NCBI GenBank assembly: GCA_023213395.1
Contig: CM041465.1
Span: 141,491,741-141,555,740 of the forward strand
Origin: Cycas panzhihuaensis
Lineage: Eukaryota; Cycadophyta
Direction: 5' to 3'
DNA: 64,000 nucleotides
Position numbers and translations under genes: made by a program. The notes below the pieces were generated by a model. The model saw only the letters and a list, made by a program, of their open reading frames with translations, had not been told where the DNA came from and did no database searches. Positions 46,560 to 58,779 of this stretch are shown here, piece by piece (within the stretch, counting starts at the first letter, position 1; every line of letters begins with the position of its first letter).

Positions 46560-47316
46560 GATAACCAACCGTAGAAAAAATGAAACTTTAATACATGATT
46601 AAAATATACCCAATCCAATATCCGCGCCACAGCTATGGATATGCACGCATCCTTCTCAGAGGGGGTATATAGCAACATCACCGGTGAACCGGGTGAAGAT
46701 TGGGAGTACTTGGGCTCTATTGTGACTTAGTGTTTCATCACCAAGCACAATTGTGGGTATCATGGTGAAGGCCAACTTAATTCTACTAGAAGCCTATGCA
46801 TCCTCCTTCATCAACCTCAACTATATGTTGGACATAAGTTAGAGGTTATTAGTGCTTGATTACGCATCCTATATTTGAGTTTTCGTTGTATAAACCAAAT
46901 GATATTAGCTTTCTTACTGCTAGCCTACAATCTTGTATACCTTCCCGATAACCAATCTGGGAAAAACCGGAACTTTAATACAAGATTAAAATATACCTAA
47001 TCCAATATTCATCATAGCAATGGGTATGCACATACCACCTTTTAGAGGAGGCTATATAGCTACTCATTAGTGAACTTGGTGAGGATTGGGAGTACACCGG
47101 CTTTGTTATGACTTGGATTTCATCACCAAGCTACAATTATTTGTATCACGCGTGAAGGCCAACTTAATTATACTAGAAGCCTAAATATCCTTCAATAACC
47201 TCAACTATATGTTGGACACAAGTTGAGGTTATTGGTTGATTACACATCCTACATTTGAGTTTCAAGTTGTGTAAACCTAATGTTGTTACTTTCCTAGTAT
47301 TAGCCTATAATCTGTG
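46560..47316. repeat. Tandem dimer of a 387-bp repeat
   Basis: Copy 1 (46560-46946) and copy 2 (46947 to about 47316) align along their whole length. Both start GATAACCAA and share AACTTTAATACA-GATTAAAATATACC, GGATTGGGAGTAC-type, GAAGGCCAACTTAATT and CCTCAACTATATGTTGGACA. They diverge by substitutions and indels. No coding sequence is present. Two units only; the flanks do not continue the repeat. Confidence 0.85.
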
Positions 47317-47789
47317 ATATTGGATCACTTACTTATTTGTAAAAGTGATCCAGTAAAGTGTAATCACAATCATAGTGTTTCTCATATTCCCGCCTCGGCC
47401 AAGGCTGTTAATATTTGCCACAAGTTTTAGTGGCTAATTTTTACCATAGTCCTTCTTATATTCCTAATTTATGGATTAGGTTAATATTGTCACAAGTGTT
47501 GGTGACCTTTTCCTGTGAAGTTGCTCCTCTCATCTTTTTTAAGAAACCATTCTCACTTCTTCTTCCTTCCTGCCACGGGACTACTTCATTACATTTCCCA
47601 TTTGTAAATAGTGATTGGTCATTTATTTCCATCACTTTTCTAGTCCTTGCCTTCATTTCTTCCTTCCAAAATGATATCCATATCTTCACAGCCCAAGCAA
47701 AAATATGAACCGCACTCTAAAAGGGAAAGAAAATTGAGATATGTGGTTCACTCAGTGTTAGAAGTGCCTAGCATGAAGGTCTACGGAGA
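47317..47789 (+). other. Unassigned DNA before gap
   Basis: A 97-codon plus-strand open frame (47415-47708) and an overlapping one have no recognisable motif. It may belong to the gypsy element that emerges after the gap. Confidence 0.3.
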
Positions 47790-48289
47790 NNNNNNNNNNN
47801 NNNNNNNNNNNNNNNNNNNNNNNNNNNNNNNNNNNNNNNNNNNNNNNNNNNNNNNNNNNNNNNNNNNNNNNNNNNNNNNNNNNNNNNNNNNNNNNNNNNN
47901 NNNNNNNNNNNNNNNNNNNNNNNNNNNNNNNNNNNNNNNNNNNNNNNNNNNNNNNNNNNNNNNNNNNNNNNNNNNNNNNNNNNNNNNNNNNNNNNNNNNN
48001 NNNNNNNNNNNNNNNNNNNNNNNNNNNNNNNNNNNNNNNNNNNNNNNNNNNNNNNNNNNNNNNNNNNNNNNNNNNNNNNNNNNNNNNNNNNNNNNNNNNN
48101 NNNNNNNNNNNNNNNNNNNNNNNNNNNNNNNNNNNNNNNNNNNNNNNNNNNNNNNNNNNNNNNNNNNNNNNNNNNNNNNNNNNNNNNNNNNNNNNNNNNN
48201 NNNNNNNNNNNNNNNNNNNNNNNNNNNNNNNNNNNNNNNNNNNNNNNNNNNNNNNNNNNNNNNNNNNNNNNNNNNNNNNNNNNNNNNNN
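47790..48289. other. Assembly gap (500 N)
   Basis: Exactly 500 Ns, a placeholder length. It falls just before the RT active site of a gypsy element, so most of that RT is missing. Confidence 0.99.
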
Positions 48290-50500
48290 ACACATTAGAG
48301 GTCTTCATGGATGATATGATGGAAGGCCTCTCTCGTTATCGAGCCCATCATCCCTGGAGCTTGCGGGACATCTTCTCGTGATGCCTGGTAATAAGTATGG
48401 GTCTAAATCTACTCAAGTGTGTGTATTCTTTATTACTTAGGGTAAACTCCTTGGGTTTCTTGTGTCAAACGAGGAATCGATTGATCTGATAAGGTTAGGG
48501 TAATCCTTGACATATGGCCTCCTAGAACAGCGATAGATTGAAGTCATTTCTAGGGTGAGTAATTTTCTCGAGCACTTCTTGGCGGATTTGGCCATAAGTG
48601 CTAAACCCCTGTAAAACTATTGAAGAAGGGAGCTCCTTTTGTTTAGTCGACCAAGACCCAAAGGCCTTGGTTTCGAGCCCTTGCTTGCAGCTCACACATC
48701 TTTGGTGCCTCCTCACTTGATGGGCCCTTTGTCCTACTATACACCTCGGTGATTGACAAGTCCTTGAAGCTATGTTAGCTCGGGGAGGATGACTTAGGAA
48801 TCGAGAGAGAGTTATTTATTTCATTAATCACACCCTAAGTGGCTAGCTTAACAACTATTACTCCCTCACAAGGGAAGGAGTGTGCTCTCCTTGGTCCATG
48901 TGACGAAGTTCGAACGCTGCGCTTGAAATAATACCGCAAGGTGATGCGTCGATCAGGTCCCTTACGATGCTGCTCATCGGATTTCAAATTTGGACGGTGG
49001 GGATAGGTATTGTCCGGGCCATCCTACTTCAAGAATTAGACGCTTTATATCGTTGGCGGGAAATCAAAGAAGGAATGGTGATAGGTACGGAGTAACTCGC
49101 GAGATGCCCACTATCCTAACTCCTTTGATGCTCTTGTTGGCGTTCTCTCATATTGAGTCCATCACCGATAGTCGAGGATACTCTCCCTCATCCACTCGCA
49201 TCAACCGATGAGTGGTATGAGTGATATAGTGCAGGGGTATCTCCTGGCAGCCAATCTGTGCCTTGATGCTAGTAGTAAAGTTAGATCTACGCATCCAGGA
49301 CTTCTACGGAGTAATACTTCCTCCACGGATGAAGTATTGCTACAGCTTGATCGCTTGATAGGATCCTCCTCACTTCGTCCGCGCATAGCGAAGTTGACCG
49401 AATATTTCGGCCGAATACCACCATGGTATTTGTGGGAGCCACTTGGAGGCGGGTCTGTAGCTCAGAGGATCCTTCCACATGGGTTATTCTGGTAGTCCCT
49501 TGCTTTTCGAGGGCGCCCGTACCTTCTTTCACGAGATGTTGGCAATGTTGGAACATGCCAACATTTCCCTCATCAATATAACGCAGGGCCTTCCCCGCAT
49601 TGTTTCTCCATGGCCTTTCACTTAGTGGAAATTTCCAGACCTCATCAATTTGTTTGTTCTCCACCTTCAAGTCATTGCGACCCCTGAGTTTATCTTGAAT
49701 GTACGGAATATTTCTCCAGAAATGGGTGGAGGCCATTCCCATAAGTACTACTCTAGTAAAATGATATGCCACATTCGTTTACGTGACACATCATTTTACG
49801 TGGTTTGGGATTCCAGGATGTCGCAATCGCGACAATCTGAACCCCCTTTTACCTCAAGGAGATGGATGGAAGGCTTTGCGAGAAGTTCGAGATTTCTCCG
49901 CAAAACTTCCTCTCCTTACTACCCTCAGGCAAATGGAGAAGTAGAGTCTTTCAATAAGACTCTCGTCAATATCTTAAAGAAAACCATTGCTCGATCTCGA
50001 AAAGATTTGGCACCTTGGTATGCCCTACGCTTTGTGGGCTTATCGCACCTCTACTCTGTTCCCACCATGGGAATGATCTCGAATTCTCCTGGTCTATGGT
50101 ATCGGTACTCCCTTTGAGTGGAGATTCCTTCTTCTGAATCTCCTTGAAGGGTCTCATCGATGAAGAGTTGATCTGTCAGAGCTCACCTTACGGATCTTGA
50201 GGCTTTGGACGAGGCAGCTTGGGCATTGCTCAGGGCTAACTTGGCATCCAAAGCTGTCGGCTCACAAAGGACTTCTGATAAACATCTTTGTTCCCATCCT
50301 TTGTTTCCGAGGGACCCGTCCTCAACCTTGAATATCTTCATGACCATTTGACCAGAATTCAAACCTCGATGGGTTGGCCCTTTTGTCGTGCTCGAAGGAC
50401 TCTTAGTAATGGTGCTTATGAGAGATCGCCACCACAGGAAGGGCTTGAATTTGAGAAAGTTGTTAATGAAAATTCATGAAGAGTTTTCATTGACCTCAAC
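48290..50500 (+). mobile_element. Decayed Ty3/gypsy (Tat-type) pol, plus strand
   Basis: Starts at the gap edge with the RT palm motif EVFMDDMMEGLSRYRAHHP, followed by SMGLNLLKCVYSL and GFLVSNE. RNase H remnants lie between about 48600 and 49150, and an integrase from about 49440 to 50480. All frames are interrupted. It is a Tat-type relative of the minus-strand copy at 41-44.7 kb (both carry FMDDMM-type sites and similar thumb wording) but in opposite orientation. The LTRs were not found. Confidence 0.7.
49440..50480 (+). pseudogene. Gypsy integrase (degenerate)
   Basis: The zinc-region remnant SVAQRILPHGLFW lies at about 49459-49495. The core is broken but includes KTSSPYYPQANGEVESFNKTL near 49905-49965, where the Glu of NGEVE is the third catalytic residue. 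Then APWYALRFVGLSHLYSVPTM follows, then the C-terminal domain LTDLEALDEAAWALLRANLAS near 50185 and KPRWVGPFVVLEG near 50360. Frames shift repeatedly. Confidence 0.7.
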
Positions 50501-50504
50501 TTGT

Positions 50505-51095
50505 CCTTGGCCATACTCACGAAATGAGCCTAAATTACATCTTAAGTTATTTCCCATTCCTCCGACCATGGGTGAAATATGGCAATTTAGAATTGGCCTC
50601 TTCCATTTCTTTTTGTTTCTCCCATGGAACCCATGTATTCCCATATCCTTTGCAGACCTTTGTCTTCTATTTGGGCATCTCCTAATCGGGAACACGACAC
50701 TTTGGAATATATCCTCATTACTCCTCTCTCTCACTTGGTGTTTTCCTTAGCACATCTGCTATGCTCCTCCATGGGCGTGCATATCGCTCTATTTCTAACC
50801 TCACACTTCTCTGTCACCTCTACTCATAGTGGGCCGTGTGTACCTGTTAGACATATAACCATGCATGGAAGGAAATCGTCAAGTAAATCCATATAACAAA
50901 GCATCCTATAACATACATAACAAAACATACGCCATCTGTGGCATGATATACACACCATCTCATATCAAGTAAGGCGAATACCAATTACCCGTATATATAT
51001 ACACTTCAATCATGTTACATAGTACATATGGGAAGCCGATGTCCTTGTAGGGGGTACAATCATATGACTCTATATATATGACCCCACAGAGTGCT
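50505..51095. other. Spacer after gypsy pol
   Basis: A 90-codon plus-strand open frame (50624-50896) has no recognisable motif. From 50900 the sequence is AT-rich. Nothing else is supported. Confidence 0.3.
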
Positions 51096-51099
51096 TTCC

Positions 51100-52990
51100 C
51101 CTATGAAATCTAATATATGTGTCTTACTCTCTTGCTATCCACTCTGAGGTACCATCTCACAACAGTGTGATCCCTCTCACAGGACCACATCCCTCGAGAG
51201 CTCCTCCACAGGCCTCCACGAGCTCCACCTCGCTCCCCTCATCACATGGGCGTCTCGGGGTTGTCGCTGCAGGTGTGGGTGTATGTCTGCTCTGCTCGAC
51301 CTCGATGCCACTGGTCTACCGGTGATCGTGTCGAACTGGATCGATCTCTCTCACTCTCCACTCCTCGGAGGCGCTCCTCTGGGACCGCTAGTCGAGACCA
51401 TGCTCACAGTGTCTCCACTGCTCCTCCACAGGCCTCAGAGCCTGTACATACCTCAGCAGTGTGTCTCACTCGCCCCTAGCCTCATCCAACTCCTGTTGTA
51501 TCTGTACTCTGAATGCCATGTGCTCTTGAGACTCTGTAGCCCAGATGTCTCTCTCCCTCGCCAACAGGCAAGCAGCGCCATGTGTGCACCTCACAAATCT
51601 AGGCGCATCCTCTACCTGGATGGGCGGTTATCCCTCTGCATACACCTAAGGGAACATCTCTCTCACCATAGCCTCTACCAAAAGCTTTGATCTCGCGGTA
51701 CCTACAAATCCAACATACCATATATCAATATATATCCGGTGCATCTTAGAAATAAAACTAAATCAAAAGCTATCTGTCGGCTACTAAGCAGTGGGAATGG
51801 TTAGGTCTCATCATGTGGCTGTGACTCCTCTACCATGCGGTAACCTCTCCTCCTAGCTCATTCTTGGTACCTCCACCTCGGGTACCACCTACTTGGGGCT
51901 CTCTCCTCCAGGGCTTAGGCTACATCGCCTCTCTGGATCTCTTCATGAGTGCAGCAGCCTCGGGCCCTCGTCAACGATAGGCTGCCTCTCCCTGCAGCGA
52001 TCTGGATGGCCTACTTGCTCCTCTTGCCATCACAGTGGACCTGCCTCTCCCGTAGGTCGTGATAGGCTCGCCCCATCTCCTCCATCATCATCATCATCAT
52101 CATCATCGCCCAGGAGCGCCCCTGCTCCACCTGCCTTGTCGTCACTGTCCCACCTCACTGTCCTATACAGATCTGCCACATAATCCATCATGGTGAGGAG
52201 GTCCAGTGATGTCACCTCCACTGAGTGCTAGACGTGGGCCTAGTCCTCCATCCCCCTTAGCCTAGTCTGCCACCTGTGGACCATTAGGGCCCACTTTGCA
52301 ATGGGGTGTGGTCCTCCCACTGATGCCACTACTCCAAAATGATCAAAAAAATAGCATTGGATGTGTTATATGATAACCCTCCTCTCCAATCATCCACGAT
52401 AAGCGTCGACATGCGCGATGAGGGTTCGTTCTTGTCGGGTGGCCCGGTCCATCTCTCGTTGGCCTCACAGTTCTTTGCATCCATCCATCCCCGAGGATGT
52501 CTACTATAATTCTATTCTGCAGAAACCTTGAACAGAATATACAATGTAATAAGCTTCCTCACCCAAGGAATCCTGGACATCACCATCATCTAGAGAGGGA
52601 CTCCTCTCCTCTCCCATCTGTCTATCCCTGTGAAAAATGATGCTGCCTCATGATGTGCTGCCTCATTACTAGGTAGCGCCCCCAGTGTCACCGGCCTCCC
52701 AATCGCCGGTACTCCTAAAATCCACTGGATATCCCTCGGCATCACTGTCATATCTCCTACGGGATGCGTGGAAAACATGCCTCCTCACATCTGGTGTGAT
52801 ACGATGTCCGCTGTAACCTCGATACGATGTGTATTGGGGTGTGAGGCCTTGAATAGGTTGCACCTCCTGAGACCCCTAGTCCTCTCCGGACATCATCTCG
52901 ATATAGCTCGGCATTGCCATACATATGTTCGTGGTTATCCACGGTGATATGACTGCTTAACACCACAAACCGGTAAGTCAATCCCATGTC
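51100..52990 (-). pseudogene. Plant-mobile-domain-like ORF (copy 2), degenerate
   Basis: On the minus strand: AELYRDDVRRGLGVSGG near 52900-52860, then THPVGDMTVMPRDIQWILGV followed by PAIGRPVTLGA at about 52770-52690. The latter resembles the start of the plant mobile domain (pattern H.P.GEMT.TL.D...LLG.P..GRPV). Next is a DLLTMMDYVADLYRTVRW block near 52205, then a nine-Asp run (52105-52080) in an acidic/Gly linker, and an LARERDIWATESQEHMAF block near 51560. Stops and frameshifts break the frame. Order and spacing match the copy at 6.7-8.1 kb. It lies inside the element whose 5' LTR is at 54898-57540. The domain call is inferred from one motif. Confidence 0.45.
52079..52107 (-). repeat. GAT/ATC trinucleotide run encoding Asp tract
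   Basis: A repeated ATC (plus strand) of about nine units, giving consecutive Asp codons on the minus strand. Confidence 0.85.
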
Positions 52991-54897
52991 AATCCTCTAT
53001 GTTTCTGGCTGTCTCTCAACTCTCTCTGCTTGAGATTTGGGGCCTCATGGCCCCCTATCTTCTTTTTCTGTGGAGTGCGCGCCTTTGGTGCTAAACTTAG
53101 GTGGTGCTGCAAAGTTTAGCTTGGGTCTGATGATCGAGGCCCCGCGGCAAAGATCACGGCATCGCGATCTTTGCCACGCAGATGACGGAACCCAGAAAGA
53201 GGATTTACACAAAATAATAAAAAATCTTTTGTGTGGACCCCGTGGGAACGAGGACTAGAGCTCCCTAATTGAGGTCCCCCTCTTCGGGTCAGTCCGGACT
53301 GCGAGGCCTCCATGCACTTTATATGGGGCATGAAAACTACGTAAAAATCAACAAAAATCACTGAATTTTAAACTTTGAAATGGGATAGGTTTCGTGGGAT
53401 CCACTCACTGGATCTGGTCTCGCTGTCGCCATCGCGTCCTGCTGATCCCGCTGGCTCCCTCCACACTCTAATCCAACGGTCTAATCTTCCCTTGCATGCC
53501 TCCAAAGTCAGGCGGCACTCCACTGTGTAAGGAAATGGCTCTGGTTTCTCACGAGCTGGTGAAAATGAATCTGTTTTCCATTCAATTTCCTTATATAGGT
53601 GGGGGCCCTAACGGGTACTCCCTCTATTTTCGCTCTCGCGATAGCCATTGGGGCCGTCCCATTTCCTTGATCACCTTTGTCTTCTAGTCCTGTCTCCTGT
53701 TGCATCCCTTTAGCGCCCTTTTGCTCTTTCTTGTGGGTGCATTTATGGCACCTCATGTTTGCACTCTTAGAAGGGCCCTTACATCTTGTTTGCATGCCAC
53801 TCCAGGTGCATGCAAGTTTATACCAGATTGGCTCGTTCCATGATCACGGACTCATTTAGTAGCCCTTTTACGCTCTTGGGGTCTCCGGAGGAATCTTGCC
53901 CCCATCAGGAGCCGCGTTGTGCTTCAGTGGCCTTTGGTAATCTAAGGTGCCATTTTTTCTACCCGCTTTCAGGTAGGGATCAGACTGCTTGCTCTCGTCC
54001 TTAGGTAGCCTCATTGCTGGTCCTCCTACCCTTCCACCGATTGCTTAGCCGAGTCCCTCTTTTGCTCCATTATCATTTATTTACTACCAGAACTTTGTAT
54101 CACCCATGTCCCTCTATATTTTCTTGTGGCCGGAAGCCACGGTAACCTTGGACCTTATCGTGTTGCGTGGATCCTTCACAGCCCCTTTGGACATGATTTC
54201 CTGCGCTCTGGGGTCTTCCTCCCAGAGGCTACCAATAATGAGTGAGTACAATTGTCATTTAAACCCTCAGCTCTTTGTTTTATCACGGACTGTTATTACG
54301 CTACGACTCTCGAGTTGTGGTGTCCCATCTCACCCGGGTTTACCGAGTTGCGATGCCCTCACTTGAGCCACGCTCTAGCTAGATCCTCTAGCTCGCTTCT
54401 CATCTGATAAATTCAATACATTCGCGGGCCCTCAACCTTGAGGTGGATAGCCTCTTTTGCCTTATCCTTGGTCGCCTTCCTCTCCTTGTTGATCGCCCCT
54501 AAGGCTTGTCACTGGTCACTCTGTCACCCAAGCCCTGTAGTCATCAGCTTCACCTTGCGATCCATTCGCACCTCTAAAACAGCTAATGAGGTTAAACTAT
54601 AAGCATACCAGTTTTGTTACTCTTCTACTTGATCATGTACGTCTCTTTACATCTTTCGTGGCGGAGGTAGCCCCTTGCCCTTTATATTTTACGGTGATTC
54701 TGGGTGGCACATAGGCGGCCCTATGTTGTCTCCACCTGCCTTCATATCCAGCGTTCCACCACGACCTTCTTTGGTACCGCCGACCTTTGTTATGATCTTG
54801 ATTTATATATCTATATGCACATGTGCTCTTGGCAGTTGTGTTGCTAGCATTAGCCATCACGCCATACTTACGGCGGTGAGGCTCTGCTGCGAAGCGA
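52991..54897 (-). other. Internal region of long-LTR element, between LTR and PMD-like ORF
   Basis: Relatively GC-rich compared with the rest of the window. Minus-strand open blocks (54860-54633, 75 codons, basic; 53795-53508, 95 codons, with CHKCTHKKEQKGA) show no certain domain. One charged, coiled-coil-like stretch (AKEAIHLKVEG) lies near 54440. No canonical TGG-starting PBS is visible right after the LTR end. Confidence 0.4.
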
Positions 54898-57540
54898 TGT
54901 TTTTCGGCTTCGAGGAATGGATCTGGAGCGGTCGACTCGGGTAAGTGTGGGTGTGCTTCTCACCTTATCATTGTTTTCTTTTGTGAATTGTATATGCTTG
55001 CATGATGTGATTTCATAGATGATCTTGTTGTCATCTCGCTATCATATGACAACTATAGTAGGGGTACATTCTAGTGAGTGTGGCACCTCGGTGGCCATTC
55101 ACTTCGCATTCTTCCTACTCGCCTCAAGACCCATTTGGCTCATGTCATCCTTGCCCGTACGATGACCCGTCATTGTTTGGTTGACTTGTCATGTCTTTTG
55201 AGTCCTATTTTTGCTCTTATGACTCGTTTATTAACTTATGCGCCTCTGGGCGGTGGCCACACTGCCCTACCAGCCTCCTTAGTCATTGGTCCATAGCCCA
55301 GGCTGGCTGTTTGGGCTAGATTTGGCCTCTAGTCCTACACTGCCACAAATATCATAGTACCTTTTGCAAGTATCACGATCTATGCAAAATTTATAAGTCT
55401 GTTGTCTCGGTTTGTTTTAAAAATCTGCAAGTGCAATTCTTACATTTATTGTGGAACTACCACGTGTCTCGCGACTTGACTCACTTGATTGTGCCCTAAT
55501 CGCTTGTTTAGGGTTGGGTTGGAGTATTTAAGTCTTTCTAATTCATTTTAGGGATCTTTTTGCTTATTTTTGGAAGGATCTTAAGGAAAACGGCCTACTC
55601 TGCTTTTCCTATTTGCTCCACTCATGTTCCGGGACTTATCATTCTCTAGCACCCAGCTCTCCTTTGGTATAGCTATGACATCTTCTTAGCCCCTTGCACA
55701 CCTTGGAGAGGGCCTCATGGAGATTCCGGCACTTCCTTGTCGGCGGCCATCGACATCCTCAAGTCACGGGTTTTCCTTTAGCCATATGTGAGGCTCCGCC
55801 TATTGTTCCACAGTCTTTTGGCCGATTTCTCGGCCTTCTTTCGTGATTCTTGAGAGGAAAAGCCTCCCTTCTTCTCTATAAGTATTTGTTGGTTTAGGGT
55901 TTTCTCTTATCCAATTTATGCAGTTTGCATGTCATTTCTAACTTGTCTTAGCACTCTTTGGAGGTTGTTTCTTGTCTTGCTTTGGACTATTTTTTCCACT
56001 ATTTGTTAGGGCCTTCTTTCTTGCATTTCACCTGCCAGTGACCAAAGAGGATATAAGGTTTGGGTTAGAGTGGGTGGATTCCACACCACCTTCCACATTC
56101 CTAAAGGCTTTTTGCCCTCAAACCTTCCTTTTGCCCGTGTTGCTCTTGGAGGTAAACAAGGGTTTGATAGGCTATCTCAAATTCTTTGAAATTAGCATTG
56201 TCACTCATTGTAATCTTTGGTTTGAGGGCTCGTATCTTGATAAGGCAACACTCATAAGCCCGACTACTTGTCCACAGCTCAACCTCGTTCTTGACAACCG
56301 GTTTGCTTCCCATAGCACTCTAGTTTGTTGTAGATCTCTTTGACTTTTTAGACTCTTGTTGCCTCTGTTCGACCTTCTTGCATAGCCATACCCTCGCTGC
56401 CTTGTGGCTTCTTGAGGGAGGGTAGGGTTGCTCCTTGCAGGAGGTGGGCCACTCTGAGGCTTACCGGCTTACTCTTCATTTATTTGGGTCATTTTCTCTA
56501 CAGTTTATTATTGCAATATTGAATACTAACGCACATGTGTTTAAGTTTATGCTTGTTTCATACATACATGTATTGTTAGGATTTTCTATTATGTGCTAGC
56601 ACCCTTTCTACGGAGAGGGATACTTTCATTTACTTATAGGTACACGGAGGACACAAAGGACCCATTCCTTTTCCTCTCTCACGGATAAGTGCTTCCGTTT
56701 ATGTTTTACTTTAGTAATTCATTTGTTCTTGCATTTTGTCCCTTTTTCCTTTCTTTGCACTCTAGTGTCGTTTAGGAAGGTAAGGAAGCCCCATGCTTTG
56801 GTCTCATAACTCTTCTCATTTGCCATGCTTTCTACGGGCGATTTTGGATACCTCATGGGAGTCTGTAGCTAGCGTGTCTCCATTCGGGTACATACTCTCT
56901 CTCTACCTCATTTCCTTTTCTTTAAAGGTTTTTGTACGATAGTAATTAGGTCATTTGAAAGAAAAAAGAAAACCAACCCCATCTTTGATTTATATTCCAT
57001 TTGCTACACTTCTCGCATTATATCTATTATAGGAAAAGGTCTTAGGAAGTCTCCACTTTCACCTTTTCCCCTGTCATCTTACAAACTCCCTCCTTGTCTC
57101 ATTGACTTGTTTTACTTAGTTAGTTTGCTTGCATACATCATAACTCTTCCCCTTTGATTGTTCCCTTTGTCCTTTCTCAGTTTTCTCTCGCTTGGCCGAG
57201 AAGATCTATTAAATGGGTCGCTCACTTGCCTGCCCTTTCCTCATTTCCCTCGCCTAGAAACCCTTGAAGGGTTCTCTCCTTTCCCTTCCAGCCATCCAAG
57301 GGTGGGAGGATCCTTCCCCTAGGTCTACTCAGGTTAATCCTATGCCTCCTCTCTTCTTGTTTGAAGTAGGGAACCACCTCTAGGTAGCTGGATATCATTT
57401 GCAGATCCCAAACTCGCTACGATGCATGGGGTGCCCTATGTGGTATTTTCCTTACTCGTAGGTCCTCATCCACACTCAATAGTACCATTGACTGCCCTTG
57501 TCATCCCTACTCAGTTAAGTAGCTATCCCGTAGATGTGCA
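54898..57540 (-). repeat. Long LTR (2.64 kb), same family as the solo LTR
   Basis: On the minus strand it starts TGCACATCTACGGGATAG and ends GAAGCCGAAAAACA, matching the solo LTR at 31708-34289 at both ends and through the middle, with divergence. The flanks (AGCGA at 54893-54897, TCTAG at 57541-57545) do not form a target duplication. It is therefore not a solo LTR but probably the 5' LTR of a minus-strand element extending to lower coordinates. Confidence 0.75.
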
Positions 57541-57955
57541 TCTAGGGGGTAACTGACCTTCTATGCTCATGTACCTAGGTATAAAGAGTTTAATTTTCTT
57601 ACGTATCAATATATATTGAGCCCCTAAACTACCATTTTTGGGCAGGTATAACTAGACAAAATAGTAATTAAGGCCTTCCTCGAGATAGATAAAACTCTAA
57701 AATTCTAGTTTAGAAGCCTATCAAGTAAATAATTCATAAAAATGATAGCTTGAATTATAGTATCAAACACAATAAAACTATTTAGGAGCAAAAATTTTTT
57801 GGCCTATAAGAAATAGGTCAAATACAGTAATCATAAATAATTTACGGTCATATGTTTCAGGTGACATACCCAAACTTATTTTTGCTTATGATCCAAATGA
57901 CCTTGATGTTGAAATACTTATAGACCTTATTGTCCTTGCTACCTTTAAAGCCAGG
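57541..57955. other. Short AT-rich spacer before copia gag
   Basis: No gene or repeat supported; it may hold the damaged 5' part of the copia element. Confidence 0.35.
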
Positions 57956-57959
57956 ATAA

Positions 57960-58570
57960 TATTTCCCTTTCCTTCCTTCACTAGTTGTGGAGGATAATAT
58001 TGATCAAAACTTAGAAATGACCAACTCCTTATATGAAGCATGGAGCAATATATGCTCCCTTTATGAGAGGAAGGATGAATCTAGTACTATCATGCTTAAA
58101 GCATGCCTATATGCCATCCCTTTTACTAGTTCCATTCCATCTCACATGATTGAAGTGAAGTCTATTTGAAACCAACTTAACACTCTTGGTGCCCCTCCAC
58201 TAATCATGACCTTATTGCTAATGTAGTCAATGTCCTTCTAGCTAATTAAAATAGTTTTATGTCATGCCTGTTAATAACTTTATTCTGATGGATTTCAACA
58301 CTATAGAAGGATTACTACTTAGGAAGAGGGTATCATACATTATCGAGCGGTATCTTCATCTAACACTTTGCTCCCACATTCACAACTAGGAATCGTGGGA
58401 ATATCAACCTCAACATTAGCCCTTAGCCCAACAATTTACTTCTATAAACTTGAACCAAATCTCGATAACTATAACATTCTAGAAACTAGCCTAAGAGATA
58501 GAATATTACACTTTCTATTATGGTAAACTTGGGCACTTCATCCTAAATTATAGAAAGAGACAATCTAATT
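57960..58570 (+). pseudogene. Copia gag, degenerate
   Basis: A 60-codon open block (57987-58169) carries the Gag core pattern SLYEAWSNICSLYERKDESS and MLKACLYAIPF. After stops it continues with NQLNTLGAP. A zinc-knuckle remnant YYGKLGHFILNY lies near 58515, in which Cys residues have become Tyr (TGT to TAT), so the metal site is lost. Confidence 0.7.
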
Positions 58571-58779
58571 TATAACATACCTCAAACTAGTCAACAAGGT
58601 GGGGGAACCTTTTAGCATAATAGGGATTATGGAAGGAATAACAATAGACAACAATAGTAGAGAAATCAAACTAGGAACTAGAACCAAGGTAATAATAAGA
58701 ACTTTTAACAACGAGGTCATATGAATAATTTACAGGCCAACTCTCAAAACCTATTTTTTGTAGCACTTTCTTCACACCA

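Noticed and set aside
47647-48381. 244-codon ORF across the gap
   Set aside because: Most of it is Ns; the open frame is an artefact of the gap joining unrelated ends.
49287-49772. 161-codon minus-strand ORF
   Set aside because: Shadow of the plus-strand gypsy RNase H/integrase region, whose motifs read on the opposite strand.
51283-52183. Plus-strand Ser/Pro/Leu-rich ORFs at 51.3-52.2 kb
   Set aside because: Complement of the minus-strand PMD-like relic; composition reflects the opposite strand.
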